The notes beneath the pieces are model-generated. The model saw only the letters and a list, made by a program, of their open reading frames with translations. It had not been told where the DNA came from and searched no databases. A stretch of 64,000 nt of DNA from Rhizophagus clarus (lineage: Eukaryota; Glomeromycota; Glomeromycetes; Glomerales; Glomeraceae). Of the stretch, positions 27,272-40,390 are shown piece after piece (positions within the stretch are counted from its first letter, which is position 1; each line of letters starts with the position of its first letter). A program made the translations under genes and the position numbers. The DNA lies in contig BLAL01000081.1 in assembly GCA_015698045.1 (NCBI GenBank), positions 64,501 to 128,500 of the forward strand, read 5' to 3'.

Positions 27272-29014
27272 GTTCTATTAAATAAAAAATTTGGCAATTA
27301 AAATCCCTTTAGCCACAAATTTGAATTAAGTAATAACCGATATTTGATACTGCGGAAACTTTAAAGTTGTGACATGTTGTAATATAATGTATGTAATGTG
27401 TTGATTACAATATAATTGGTTATCTTTCAAACGTTACATATGAATTTTTTGGTTATTATTTCTTTGAAAGATTAACTTAAGGCACGGATCAATTTTGTCG
27501 TGTAACGAGAACCCTGCACAAAGATGAGTGTTTCCATCGCCTTTCGCTTAAGTGGTTCGATTATTAAAAAAAGAAAAAAGAAAAAGAAAAAAGAATGAGT
27601 TAAACCGTAAATATGTAATGCATGGAAACGCCCACATAACATGCTTACAACAAAAAGAAAAAAAAAAAAAAAAAAAAAAGAAAAAGAAAAAAAAAAAACT
27701 TTTGCGCACGCACATTTTATAAAACTAATTTAGGTATAATATGATATTATGATATTATCTTCTTTTTTTTTATTTTATGAAAAATAAAGTAAGTGGAAAT
27801 CTTTCAATTAAAGAGATTGATATATTGTGAGTGAGATTGATATAAAATGATATATTGTAAAAAAAATTAATTTATGCCTTATGTACATACAGTATGCGTA
27901 TAATTATTCCTATTAAGGTTGAAAATAAAAATTTATTAGGTTTTATTCAAAAAAAAAAACCATTTTTTTTTTTTTTTTCTTCTTTTAACAAATATCTTTT
28001 TCTTCATCCGGTCAAAAGAATGTTTCATTAGAAATGGTTCATAACATTATCGATATCATTGTTGATAATTATGGAAGAGATTAGATTGTTTTATTGTGTC
28101 ACTTTACGTGATTTTACGCGCAAAAATATTCGATGTAAGTTAATTATCACATGAATTACATTGTCTGTACATCAATAACACGAGGCAATATTATCATATG
28201 TATCCTGATTATCGTAAAAAAATAAAAACCATTTCTATATATATATGAATTTTATAAGGGCGTTCATTTATTACAATTGAAAGAAAGATTTCTGAAACTC
28301 GTCTCTTGTGTTACCTTCTTTTGTCAATATTCAATACTCAATACTGTACTGCCGGATTTACTAAATAAGTTAATTGAAGAAAGTCTTTAAATATCTAAAG
28401 TTTCATAATTGGAACAAAGACCACTGAGAAATTCGTAAATATTGATATATATATAATGTCCATTTTTAACACAATGACACATTAATTTCGTAAATGTATT
28501 TCAATCGATTGATTGTTATCACTATACATTTCGTGTCACAAGTATCATTTGACATTCACAATGGAGTTTTGTCACCTTCGTTTTATTACTTGTGAGATAA
28601 AATTAATTAATATTAGTGATTTTTTTTTTTAAAAAAATTACAAAAATATAATATAATTGCATATAAATATTATGATATTCATAATATTATCATAAAAAAC
28701 ATTATAATTTGACTTATAATGATGTACCATGAATATGAAAGTTATGTGCAAAAAACCGTTCATGAATAAAAAATGTGGAGAAATTTTAAGTGTAAAAAAG
28801 AACAAAGAAAAAACAATAGGATTCGTTTGATTTATTGTATAATTTGTCGATTAATCATGCGATAAAATGAAAAAAAATGTGATATGTGATACATGGATAA
28901 AATATGAAATTTTTTTTATGAGAAAAAAATTATTCCTTTTCATTTTATTGGTCAGTGAATACCCATTATTATTCATATAATCGAATCGGGTAAAGTAAAT
29001 AGATTAAATAGATA

Positions 29015-29062
<48 letters not shown>

Positions 29063-29985
29063 TGTACAGCAGCCGTATTATTATATATTGTAGATAATGA
29101 AGTTTCATTGGAATCGATAAAAAAAATACTATCATTCTTATTAATTCCGGTCCTTCATTTCTTCTTAAACACATACCTCTCCAAATGTGTTCATAAAAAT
29201 AATAAATATTTATGCAATGCTACATTAACTAAATGCATGGTCTGATACATCTCTCTCCCCGATTGGTTGATTTTTTATTCTTACAATTCTTCTCTGAATT
29301 CCACCATAGATAGAAACTTCATATCTTTCGCGGAGATGATGTGTACATATTTTCGATTTTTAAACTTTACCACATGTAATGATCATCTTATAAATTTTTC
29401 ATTTGAAATGTAGCTTACGTTATTCCCATTTACCTGCAACTGGTTATTAATTTTTTTTCCCCTGAAATTTTCATTAAAATAATCCATTCCCGTAATTTAG
29501 CCAATCATAATTTTTGTTCTTACTAATATATTACATAGTCCCCCCCCCCTTTCCCCTCCCCGTGTCTTTTTATATATTCTTTTTGTGTACTTTTTGTGTA
29601 ATAAAATAAAAGCTTTCTTGGTTACACTGAATGTGATTTTAATAAAATGAAACTCTATCAATTTTATTAGTTCAATCTATAATCTTTATAAAGAAATTGA
29701 TTTTATCTAAGATAGAAAATTTGCTTGTTTCTCGTGACGCGTACCATATTGATTTTGCTATTACAAGGAGAATACCACTCTTTAAATATGTCGTACAATG
29801 AATAAACAAAAATAAACGCAATCTAAAGATAAAATGGTCATTAGGTTTATTAGTGTCTTTTCTTCATGTGAAAGACATCTTAAATCACGTGATGGGGAAT
29901 TCTCATGTCATTTTCGAATATAGAAATAAAACATGTTGGTATAGTGTGAAATAGATATCAGATACAACAAGACTTTCAAAGCTAT
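24412..29985. other. Gene-poor region with homopolymers and simple repeats
   Basis: No supported coding sequence. Visible are poly-T of about 38 at 24554-24591, A-runs at 25020-25046 and 27658-27679, a (TTA)n microsatellite at about 27237-27270, poly-T of about 38 at 29020-29057 and a C-run at 29540-29550. Short frames here are made of homopolymer codons. Confidence 0.5.
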
Positions 29986-30102
29986 AAGGTTTTTCAACTT
30001 ACAAGGTTTTTCAAGTTACAAGGTTTTTCAAGTTACAAGGTTTCAAGTTACAAGGTTTCAAGTTGTAAAGTTTCAAGTTGTAAGGTTTCAAGTTACAAGG
30101 TT
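29986..30102. repeat. Minisatellite, 12-17 bp unit
   Basis: About eight units of AAGGTTTTTCAAGTTAC, shortened to AAGGTTTCAAGTTAC or AAGTTTCAAGTTGT, follow head to tail. Unit length drops from 17 to about 14 along the array, showing internal deletion of TT. Confidence 0.8.
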
Positions 30103-30926
30103 TATAGTAAAGTCGGAGGAAGTGAAGTTCAAGAATTTATTATTGTAAAATATAATCTACTCGACTAGAATTTTTGATTTAAAGTTTTGCCGTATTCAAT
30201 TATTTTCGGGGATAGTTAGTACAAAGTACTTGTAATATTTTTACGGTGCTGAGCGATTTAAACCATAATTTTGGGAAATGTATTGTGTAGTTTAATGTAT
30301 GGTTTATATTATTTTATTTCATCTTCAAGGATAATGGTGATGTTAAATTTAAAATATAGAAAGTTTAAATAACTAATAACTTTATAACTTTAATAAAAAA
30401 AATAAATTTAAAAAAGTTAAAATATTATGTAAATTTTATAATTTAGTTAACATTTAACTACTGAAAAAAAGTTGTTAACTTCACCTTTAGACTATAAAGT
30501 ATAATAATAATATCATTTAATAAAGTTATCAGATTAAATATATACAAGCAGTTTGGTGATCATTTTTTTTTCGGTTTCTCCTTTTCCTTTTACTTTCACT
30601 CGGTTTATCCCTTTTCCTTTCTTCCATTTCGGGCTCTCCTTCTCCCTTCCCCTTCTTCCTTTTCCCCTTCTTCCCTTTTTTCCACCCTTTCTCCTTTTTT
30701 TTTTTATTTTACGAATCTCTTTGGACGCGTCCTATTGTAATAGTGGACATTTTTTTCGTATCATTTTTAAATTTCAAATTATGACGCGAGTAACACACTG
30801 TCGTCATAGACACCATAGTTTTGTGCTATACTTTGTCATAATAAAAATATTTTCAAAGTATCCCTTCAAATTTGTACGTTAAAATACTGTATTCCGATAA
30901 TTCAAAGTATACTAATTAGGTATTAG
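30103..30926. other. Non-coding region with polypyrimidine tract
   Basis: The tract at about 30566-30710 is almost pure C/T on the + strand (TTCCTTTTCC-like). An open frame over it is a compositional artefact. No other feature is supported. Confidence 0.5.
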
Positions 30927-31529
30927 ACGCGTGGGTTATTCGGTAAGGAGGGCTTTATTTTTATCTTTTATTAATTCTTTTAACGAAACGATAACTAACG
31001 TTTCGTTTATTCTTTTTTTGTAGACGGCCGGTTATTTGATACTTGGACGACGCGTCGGAAGTTTGGTGAGTTTCTTTTTAGTTATTTCATTTAATTTTTA
31101 ACGAAACGTTTATTGAAGTTTCGTTTGTTTTCTTTCATAGACGGAGTATTTGGACGCGTGGAAAATTGGTGAGAAGTTCTTGAGTTATTTCTTTAACGAA
31201 ACGACCCCTAATTGTTTCTTTCTTTTTTCTCTTTGTAGACGGGACCCGTGGAAATCAATAAGAAAATGGACTTTCTTTTTTTTAGGCGTCTGGTTGTGTG
31301 GAATTTCGGTAGGCAATTGATTTTTCAATATATTTCTTTTAAAGAAATGTTCTCTAACGTTTCATTCTCCTTTTTTTAGGGCCTGGACGCGAGATTTTGG
31401 TGAGCAACTGGATTTTTTTAATAAATTTATTTTGAACGAAATGTTTTCTAACGTTTCGTTCTTTCTTTTTTCTTTTCTTTTTTTTTTTTAGACTATCAAT
31501 TCGTCGAATATCTTCGGACGTGAATTTCT
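30927..31529 (+). repeat. Array of splice-bounded mini-cassettes with inverted-repeat spacers
   Basis: Short segments lie between acceptor-like (pyrimidine run then TAG) and donor-like (GGTGAG/GGTAAG/GGTAGG/TGTAAAC) sequences: 30927-30942, 31024-31065, 31141-31168, 31239 onward (no donor seen), 31286-31308, 31380-31399 and 31492-31529. Several end in a common core GGACGCG plus 8-10 bases then GTGAG. Most spacers carry AACGAAACG followed by CTAACGTTTCG, able to form a stem. Cassette lengths (16, 42, 28, 23, 20, 38) do not preserve one frame, so this need not be protein coding. It could be a spliced non-coding RNA gene or a decayed repeat. Confidence 0.55.
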
Positions 31530-32031
31530 GTAAACATACACTTTAAGGTGTTGAGCAACACTAGTGTTAGTTGATACGTAGTTCAACGCCTCCCAAAATT
31601 TCCTGATGTAGAAGGAAGGATATAGGGTAGCAATATGTTTTTCATAATATTTTGTAATTAAACTGTTATTTAGAAATCAGTATTATTGAATTAAATATAT
31701 ATTAAACACACGTTAATCGTTAACAAATTTATAATTATAAAAATTAAATACATTTTATTATCTAATTTAAACACGTACATTGTATCAAATTCAAATGCTA
31801 CTTAAATGCCTTAATTTAACGAGCGCTTGGATAAAGTATTAATAAATGCTTAACAAATGCTTGGGATAACTTCGTGAAGTCTAGAAACTCTATAAAAAGA
31901 AATATTTATGACCAGATTTGCAAAAAGGTTGTTTACATCGATGAAAAGTAAAAAAAATTATACTCCAACAATATCTTCCTGATAAATAATTTCGTAATAT
32001 TTCGATTCAGCTCCCACTTTTTTCTCCACCT

Positions 32032-32692
32032 TTAAAAAACACCGTCCTCATTCATCTTTATACCAATGATCTTAACGAACTCGATACCAAGTTTGACTTT
32101 ATGGTCCATAAGATCAGAAGCTTTGACCAGTAAAGAACGAATTTTCTGAATTTTTAAGAAAGAGAGTTAACATCAACATCAACCACGTCATAAGTAGAGT
32201 GAAATAAATACCGTTTTGGTTAGCTTTTATTCTTCTTAGCTCCTTCCTTTAGGAGATCATCCAAGTCGCCAAAACAAGCCACAGATTTTGTAATTTTTAT
32301 TTACATTTTTATTCCCCTTATTTCTTTTCTTTGGAGACTGTGAAGGAAGATTGTATTAGTTTCCAATTGAGATTGTTATTTCGTTTCATAATTAACAACC
32401 AGCTTACACTTTATCAAGAAATTCCTCAAATTGAACGCGAAATCCTTTCATTCCAAACCCAACCTGGACCTTTCATCTTCCTCCAATGTTCTATAGAAGG
32501 AAATGCATCGGTAAAGAAATTTAACGAAGTAAGTTGATAAATCGCTTACTTTTTTGGATCATAACCTCTAACTTTACATTTTTCCGGATCTAAATACGTA
32601 TCACCATATATTGTAGTAGTTAAACAAGCTTCATATTCATACGCTTTTTCAGATTCTCTGTAGATGTCGCCATTATCTAGTTCTATGAGGGT
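32032..32692 (-). pseudogene. Coding-like remnants of an unrecognised gene
   Basis: Three minus-strand blocks read like protein: 32692-32546 (contains NGDIYRESEKAYEYEAC and ends PEKCKVRGYDPKK then a stop), about 32285-32225 (LDDLLKEGAKKNK then a stop), and about 32142-32032 (DLMDHKVKLGIEFVKIIG then a stop). They lack a shared start and each ends in a stop, so I call them remnants. Family unknown; they may not all come from one gene. Confidence 0.35.
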
Positions 32693-33079
32693 TAAACCAA
32701 CAGTATATTAAGTGTATTATCAAAATAATAGAAAATTCACAACAATTTCACACACTTCTGTCTTTTTCTGAAACGCGAGACATTGAAACTTGGGACTAAG
32801 GTTTGCGAGTAATAAAAAATTCACTATCCAGGGATAGTAGATGGTGTGACGCGGTGACAAATATTTTTACTATGATCACGTGATTTTCAAGCCTTAGGTA
32901 TTCCCCTGAGAAATTGAATTACCAAAATTACAACTTATTTTACGTGGTCGAAGATTTATATTTTTTGCGTTTCCTAGTATATTGACTGCAAATTCGCACT
33001 ATTCTATTACTAACTTTTCGTTGTTTTTCTTGTTCTAAGTTATTTACCATACATCAATTACTAATAAGTTTTTTTGCGC

Positions 33080-33193
33080 ATGGCTACTGTTCGTGAAGCC
33101 CGTCCTCGTTTTGGAACATTGGATAATATCGTAAAGGCATTAACCGATTCATTCGGTTCCCACTGCAGGTATTGTATTATGGACAAGGCATGA
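33080..33193 (+). pseudogene. Possible orphan first exon
   Basis: An ATG in a reasonable context opens a frame MATVREARPRFGTLDNIV and further to a donor-like CAG|GTATTG at about 33168; without splicing it stops at 33193. No continuing exon was found downstream. Similar words (TTAACTGATTCATT, GGTTC) recur at 33233-33252, suggesting a local duplication. Confidence 0.3.
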
Positions 33194-35730
33194 ACGGGGT
33201 GTGGCTTCACTTTAGATGCAAAAACATGAACATTAACTGATTCATTAGGTTCAAATTCCAGATATTACAGAGAAGTAGTGAATATTCTTCAAAATAATGG
33301 CTTCCGTCGCATTTAACAGAATGTATTCTGGAGCAGGCGGCACCTCTCCAGTCTCCACATGGGGCTCGTCATGATATAAGAAGCATCCGAGCCTCAATAC
33401 AGAATAGGAGACATATAAATCTTATAAATTACACTCGTGGATGTCCTCTACCTAATATTCCTATCATTTTTTTATAATAAACAGGTATAGGTTTCAGCAG
33501 ACGGATAAATCCAATAATATAATACAATTTACATTTTCTAACAAATGCTAGTAGTTACAAAAATTTCATTATTTTATTATAATAAGTCAAATGAATTTAA
33601 TAAATTATTAAAATCTACATTATGAAACATTTAACATTTGTCATTATATTAGCCAGCATAGTGTTTGTTATTGCGTTACAGTTAAAAATTAACGAATAAT
33701 ATCAATGCTGCTATTTTAGTTGATATTTTTTTTTGCTATTGAAAGTTGGAATAGTAAAATACGTTCTTTTCTTTAATACTAAACTTCAAATTTTTCATAT
33801 GTTATTCGAACTATAATATCATGCAGTATATGTAGAAATACTCTCATAGTCTCATCGGCAATACATAAGTACTGAATTTTTCGGATTATGCATGATGCTA
33901 CAAGTGGCCCTATAAGTATACAGTGAATCAAATGTCTCCAGAATTTACATTGCTTCTACGTGTTAGTGTCATTCTCATCATATCGTAGTTAGAGGGAAGT
34001 GCTAGAGACCGTTATTTTCTTTACAAACCCACGAACCCCACAACGATGACAAGCATCTTGAACTTCGTATTGCTAATATACGGGCTCTTTTTTTCGCAAA
34101 TATTAGCATAGAAACTTTGCCATGTATAACGTGTCAATCGTGTCACCGCACTCACATAAATTACTCAAAGAAGAAACTGTATTGTTCTTGACCTTGTACC
34201 AAGTCCTAACTTGACCACCATTATTATAAAATATATTATGCAGGTCAGGTTAACACCATGGGATATTTGAAATACTTACTAATAATTATAATACAAATAA
34301 TAAATTATTGATGTTCTTCGTGGCTTTTGCAAAAATTTTAATTTTGATCTAGAAATGATCTAGAAAAGGAATTAAGGGAAATTCATGACTATTTTATGGA
34401 TCAGGAAGAAAAAAATAAATAAAGAGCGAGTAGTGATCAATAATTTAATAGCGCATAATGAACCAAGGCCCATACTTTGAAGGCTTAATTCCTAATTAGC
34501 TAAGGGAAAAGTATAGAAATAATAATCGTTCATATCAAATCCCTCTAAAAATGAATTTTTTTCATACGCTTATAGACATAGTACTTAGATAGTCCGGAAC
34601 GGTGATTTATCGGCTCGGAAGACATCACACAAATTTCTGCGCAATGGTATAATGGCTGATCATGCGAAAAGGTCTGTGCGACATATTAACTTCGCTCACG
34701 CCAAATGCTTTTATAATGAGGACGATCGCAAAATGAAACCCAAGTCGGCTGTAAAAGAGAAGTGTATGCTATTTCTTATCGATATTAGTAATAATATTAA
34801 TGTGTTATGAAGGGTTGAGAACTTTGAAATTTTTGAGATCTACACGAGTTAACCAACCTTGCGTCTTACGCGGTGATCGCGTTTCCAAAAGGAATCAAAA
34901 TTCCGTTTTCATGTGCTTTGATACGACAATGTTAATCACACTTTTTTAACTCTTATCTTTTTCCCAGCAAAATATAAAATGTGATGTAGAAGTTCAGCTA
35001 ATCTTCCCGCAAAAAAAATTAAGGTATGTATATTATATTTGGTAGAAATGGCTTGGAATAAGGATTCCGCTTTACATGAACTTCCACTAACTACGTTCCT
35101 ATGTGAACAGGAAATGTCCAATACCCATATTACTCTCAATTGCCTTATCATTTCTAGTGGACAGTTTAATGTTCTCTCGCACGATAAGGTTTTTGACAAT
35201 TACGCTTCCAGAAATGGAACAGACAACGCACTTCAAACTGCCAACGTATGCAAGCGCAGGCTTTGATTTCTGCTTATTTCAAAGGAGGTCTCCAGCAAAT
35301 TTATACCATGTAGTCGCGTTCCTTATACCTCCACCAAATTATTCACATCATGTATGTATTCACAAATTTTATGTATTAGCAGTATATTTACAAATTTTAT
35401 GTATTTACTGTCGCGTCGGCAACCATAAATAAAGTATCGAATGTGCATGAGAAAGCGGGTCACGTGTAATATCCAATTAAATGAAACTGCAAGAGAGAAA
35501 AAGAAATATATATTATGATCTTTGTTATCAACATGCGAAGTTGCATCAAAGTGTAAATAATTTTAATTAATAAAGAATATAAGCTATAAGCTCGATAGTT
35601 CATACTTTACATTGATGATGAGGTGATGAAATATTGCCGAATCGAATCTTTTTTTTTTCATTATTTGGAATGCACATGTATAAATAAAAAAACGGGTACT
35701 TTTTACAGTTCGTTTCCTTTTATTTCTTAG

Positions 35731-35887
35731 GCGACTTTCGGATCTTTCAGGACGCGATATCTCGGTGAGCTTGATTGAAAATGAAACTTATTTTGAGAGT
35801 GTGTTGGTGTGTGAGAGTGAGCGACGAAATGTTAATAGCGAAACGTAAATCATTGACGTTTCAGGTTTTCCTCTTTTTTAGGCAACT
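35731..35887 (+). repeat. Further splice-bounded mini-cassette copy
   Basis: TTTCTTAG is followed by a 34-base segment ending GGACGCGATATCTCG before GTGAGC, then a spacer containing CGAAACG and GACGTTTC, then TTTTTTAGGCAACTT. This repeats the architecture and the GGACGCG core of the array at 30927-31529, about 4.2 kb away on the same strand. Confidence 0.5.
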
Positions 35888-36290
35888 TTTTCATATCAAG
35901 AAACATATACCATGAATGAAATAAATTCAGTATATTTAAAGCTGTTATATCACATTATAGTCAGAACTAATCTCTATAAATGAACAAATAAAAATCGTCA
36001 TATCAAACTTATAAATTTCGATGTAACGTTTTTTTTTCAGCCAACTGGAGATTTTAAATCGAGTTCTGACTGTATAAACAAAAATAATAATAGCGAAAAA
36101 CTCAAACTCCACAATATTGAAAATAGGATTTCCCTAAATAAAGAATTACGAAATCGCTGTGCAAATTGTATAGGTTTTTTTGATTATGAATAAAAAGTTG
36201 ATTTTATGTTTAATCAATATACAATATTTTTATTTAAAATGCGAATAAAGAAATATATGTATATATACACATGAAAAGTTCATATAATAC

Positions 36291-38165
36291 TTAACGGGAA
36301 GGGCCTATGCCAAAAGAAACAAAGAAGGCAAGAAATAGTAAGATTGATATACAATGCCATATTGAACCAGGAGAAGTTTTAACAAGTATAGAATATAAAT
36401 TATCGAATATAAGTGGAATAATTATGCGAAGGATTGAATCTATTACACTTATCCCACCCAATAATTGACCTATTTGAGATGGAGATATTAAATTCGTCTG
36501 CAATGATTTTATTGCGGGAGTAGTTATTATACCTAATGCAGCTACAACCGTTACTGTATTATATTTGAGAAAAAAAAAAGATGAAATAAGAGAAAGATAA
36601 ATAAAAAAGCATAAAATAAGAAGATCATCCTTAATTACCTCCGTTAAATACTGAACCAGATTTTGCTAGACCATACGCGACATGAGATAATCCATCAATT
36701 AAAAATACTATTCTGATGATCCAAACCTCAAATATTAATTCCTTTTTTAGTTGTCTTTCATCATCCTTACCATTATCATCGTTTTCTTCAATAACGGTTT
36801 GCTCTTCGATATTATCCTTTCTATCCTTCGAAAAAATGGATTTAAATTTTGATACAAACGAAAGGATTTGTTTTTTGAATTTTACTATAATAGGATATAA
36901 GATATATAAAACAAATACTTTTGTTCCACTCATTAAAAACACAAAATATCCTTGATCTATTAATGTCCACTTAAATACTAGTGATGTATATAATACGTAT
37001 ATTCCTGACATTGCCATTATAGAAGCTGATAATAAGGTATATAAGATTGCTAATAGTGAGAATGAATATTTTGTAGCAGAAATGGGGACCTTATCATTAT
37101 CATTATTTTGCTGTTGTTGCGAATTATCACCCGGAAGAAATAGTAATAATGGCCTAAACATACTATAAGTTAATCCAATGAAGGAATCAATCCATTTCAA
37201 TCTTGTCCAACTTATTGAAAATAATTCTTTTTGACGTTTTAAATTTATTAATAATTTTTCTTTTGATAAAGATTCCGGCAATATAAAGAGATAGAATAAA
37301 GATAATAAAATATATACAACGAATGTTGCATAATATACTGAAAGTAAATTATTCGTTGCTTTAATCACATATCCACCTATTGTGGGTCCTACTGCAAATC
37401 CTGCAAACATAGCACCTTGTATCCATCCAAACATCACGCTCCTATAAATAACCAAAGTTTCAAAAAAAAAAAAAAAAAATTAATCATCAAAAAAAGAATT
37501 CAGCAAATAATGTGCTAATTACCTTCGTGTTGGATGAGTGCAATCTGTGGCATATGCATAACTTGCTTCAGATAATGCATAAAAGCCACCAGTCACTCCA
37601 TCTATAAATGATCCTGTTAAATAAGCATTTAATCCAACCTTATCATAAAATTTACTAACTAATATTAGATTTAATGTGCTGAGAATAGTTCCTACAGCTG
37701 ATATTAATAAAGTTCTTTTACGTCCTTTCCTATCTGATAATGTTCCAAGTGGTCCAAGAACAAATATAGCTAATAAATTAATAAGTAAGAAAATCGCATC
37801 TTTAGAAACAAAATTTGACCAATACATCTTTTATTAGATTCAGATCATTCACCTGGAATAGCGGTAAATAAGTTCGCTTTTGCAAGAAATCGAGCAGTTA
37901 TTGCTTGTACATCAGCATTAACACATGCATCATTAATAGTTGAATTAAATGATAAAGGAACTTTATCTGGATACAGGTCGTGACATACAGCCGTCACGTA
38001 AAGTTGGGTTCCAGCAGCAACACTTAATCCACTCGTCATTGATATTACTATAAACATTGGTAGTAACCAATATGCGGAAGGTGTTTTGTACCATGGCTTC
38101 TTATTAGAAATGGGAATTATATCTTGTTCAACATCAATATCATCGGAACTAGAGTGTTTATCCAT
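36291..38165 (-). CDS. Major facilitator superfamily transporter
   Basis: Exons 38165-37853, 37799-37523, 37441-36639 and 36553-36291 join in phase to 551 residues. The MFS family is shown by the loop 2-3 motif LGTLSDRKGRKR (about 120-131) and by an alternation of hydrophobic segments around a long charged cytoplasmic loop (KKQILSFVSKFKSIFSKDRK then E/D-rich). The N-terminal tail is acidic and hydrophilic, as in many fungal members of the tetracycline-resistance/HIAT1-like group. Substrate cannot be read from the sequence. Intron 1 is only 53 bp; the acceptor at 37800 was chosen because the nearer one breaks the frame. The last two membrane segments are in exon 4. Confidence 0.85.
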
Positions 38166-39470
38166 TTTTTTTTTGTATGATAAAGTTTTAAAAAGAAATA
38201 TGAGTCAGAGTAAAAAATGGAGCTATTTATAAGTTGTGATTAAACTCATCAAATGAAAAACTTACTTTGAAAGCAGAACATATCTTAAGGGTTTATTATT
38301 CTCCATTTGAGTTTAATGAGGTTTATTCCATAAGGGTAAATAGAAAATTGAAAATTTTCATCGACGTGTCCCAAATTGACGATAATATTATATAAGGAAA
38401 ATATCGTCGGTACTACATTATAAAAGATCGACCGATCGTAACACACCAGCAAAATCCAATGATTCCAATCGAGAAAATGTTCACCTATTCATGATATACA
38501 TAGAGATCTTCCTTTCCAAAATATTAAGTAATATTACATCAGCACTTTGATAACACCTAATCTGGTAGTTATCAAGCTATCAAACCAAAAAAAAATAATG
38601 TTTTCTTTTTTTAAAAATAAAAGTTGGGCATGTTCGGTTGAGGTTGAGGTTGGTTAAGGTTTAGCTGATCTGCTTGCATTTGTTTACATCACCCGACCTC
38701 TTAGCCCAATATTTTTTAGAGTTTTTAGGGCGAACAATAGGATTGCTATTTTGCATATGACCAAAATTTACAACCGACCGGATATGAACAGGCCTAGTAG
38801 TAGCCCTGTTCAATTCTCGATCGCGAAAAATGTATAACTAATCAGATCATAATTACAATTGAGCACACTTTTTTGATTAATCGGATTGGTTATATTATTC
38901 ACAATATGTTATGGAGAAAAAACACATAAACGTGTAAATCGATCTGGGTGAACACCAATTTTTGTAGACCTGTTTGACTGACCGCTGACCGCATCAGCAA
39001 CCAATTATTTAAGGATGCGAATTTGTAATAAATCCGATCTGGTCTAAATTGAGAAGAATCAAAAATGTGAAGTCTTCAAATATATTGCCACAAGGCATTA
39101 CTTTACAAGGTGAGTAGACATGATTTCAGATTTTTTTTTTTAATGATATGGTCTTGTAGTATTATTGCTTCTTCCTAATCTGTACTAGAAACATAAACCT
39201 ACTAATATTGGCTATGTAAATAAAAGAATTTTAATCAGCATCAAGTAACTTAATACATATAATAAATTGAACAAAAAATTATCTTTTTTTATAAACCTTA
39301 GGATTTATTATTATATTATATAACTTAATTGCCAATTTATTTAGATTAACACTTTATTACTAATAAATTAAAAAGAATACAACATATTAATTATAAATAA
39401 AATCATAAATATACTAAAAAAATAAAAGAATTTGCAAAAAAAAAAATTATATAAAATAATGAGTTTTTAT
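38166..39470. other. Intergenic region
   Basis: Holds the MFS promoter side. A GC-richer block at 38625-38820 (TTGGGCATGTTCGGTTGAGG near one end, GGCCTAGTAGTAGCCCTGTTC near the other) has weak inverted similarity and may be a worn small element. No gene seen. Confidence 0.4.
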
Positions 39471-40390
39471 AGGTATCTTCACAAATTGCATGATTGAGAT
39501 TAAGATTGAGATTAAAGATTAATCTGATTTCATGAAAAACATGATTGAAATTAAGGTTATTTCAAATTAATCATAATTAAAATTTTATATGTAATTTCAA
39601 TCTTATATACTGATTAAGATTAGAAATAAAAAATTAATTATCATAAATTTTTCTAATGTAATATCTTAATTTTAATCAAATTTATAATGGAGAACTAAAT
39701 TCTAGCCAATTTAATACTTTAATAAATTCAATTATGATTAATAAGATTAATTATTGTACATATTCTATGTAAGCACTGGACATTTTCCGCATATGTTATT
39801 GATCACTTTATAATAGTGATACACAAATTTTGATCACTTTCAGTTGTAAATAGTGATATACAAATTTTAATCACTTTTATAAAATAATCAATAAGATACA
39901 TGAAAAAGGTCCAGTTTATTTACATCAAACATATCCAATAACAATTACATGTTAATCTTAATCTCAAGCTAATCCTAATCTTAATTTTAATTTAATTCTA
40001 ATCATATAATAGGTATCTTCACAAATTATGTGATTGAAATTAAAATTGAAATTAAAATTGAAATTAAAGATTAATTTGATTTTACTAAAAACATGATTGA
40101 AATTAAAGTTCAAGCTAATTATAATTAAAATTTCATATGTAATTTCAATCTTACTCACTGAGTAAGATTAGAAATAAAAAATTAATTATCATAAATTTTT
40201 CTAATATAATATTTTAATTTCAATTGAATTTATAATAAATAATTAAATTTTAACCAATTTAATTAATAAATTCAATTATGATTAATTTTATAAAATAAGA
40301 TTAAATATTAATTTTAATTTTAAGTTAATCCTAATTTTAATCTTAATTTAATCCTAATTTAATCCTAATTATACAATTTGTAAAGATACT
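39471..40390. mobile_element. MITE-like element with internal tandem copy
   Basis: The left end AGGTATCTTCACAAATTG and right end CAATTTGTAAAGATACT are inverted copies, each continued inward by GATTAAGATT-like words (about 50 bp in all). A second left end starts at 40011, and 39471-39760 and 40011-40300 are direct repeats about 540 bp apart, so one copy has been joined to or inserted at the end of another. No coding capacity. Confidence 0.5.

Larger units (their letters stand above)
31530..35730. other. Gene-poor region with decayed gene fragments
   Basis: Apart from the fragments listed separately I see no intact gene. The region has less homopolymer than the flanking parts and several protein-like fragments on both strands, consistent with an old gene graveyard. 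Confidence 0.4.

Noticed and set aside
30553-30882. 109-codon open frame rich in F, P and L
   Set aside because: It translates a polypyrimidine tract; no motif, no exon context.
32331-32537. 68-codon plus-strand frame with protein-like composition
   Set aside because: It begins with a non-ATG codon, overlaps minus-strand remnants and shows no recognised domain.
34630-34700. tRNA-like words (TGGTATAATGGCTGATCATGCG)
   Set aside because: No B-box or acceptor stem pairing could be found at the right distance.
35103-35432. Frame containing LPTYASAGFDF, faintly like a dUTPase motif
   Set aside because: Only about ten residues match, the other dUTPase motifs are absent, and both strands have open frames here; insufficient support.
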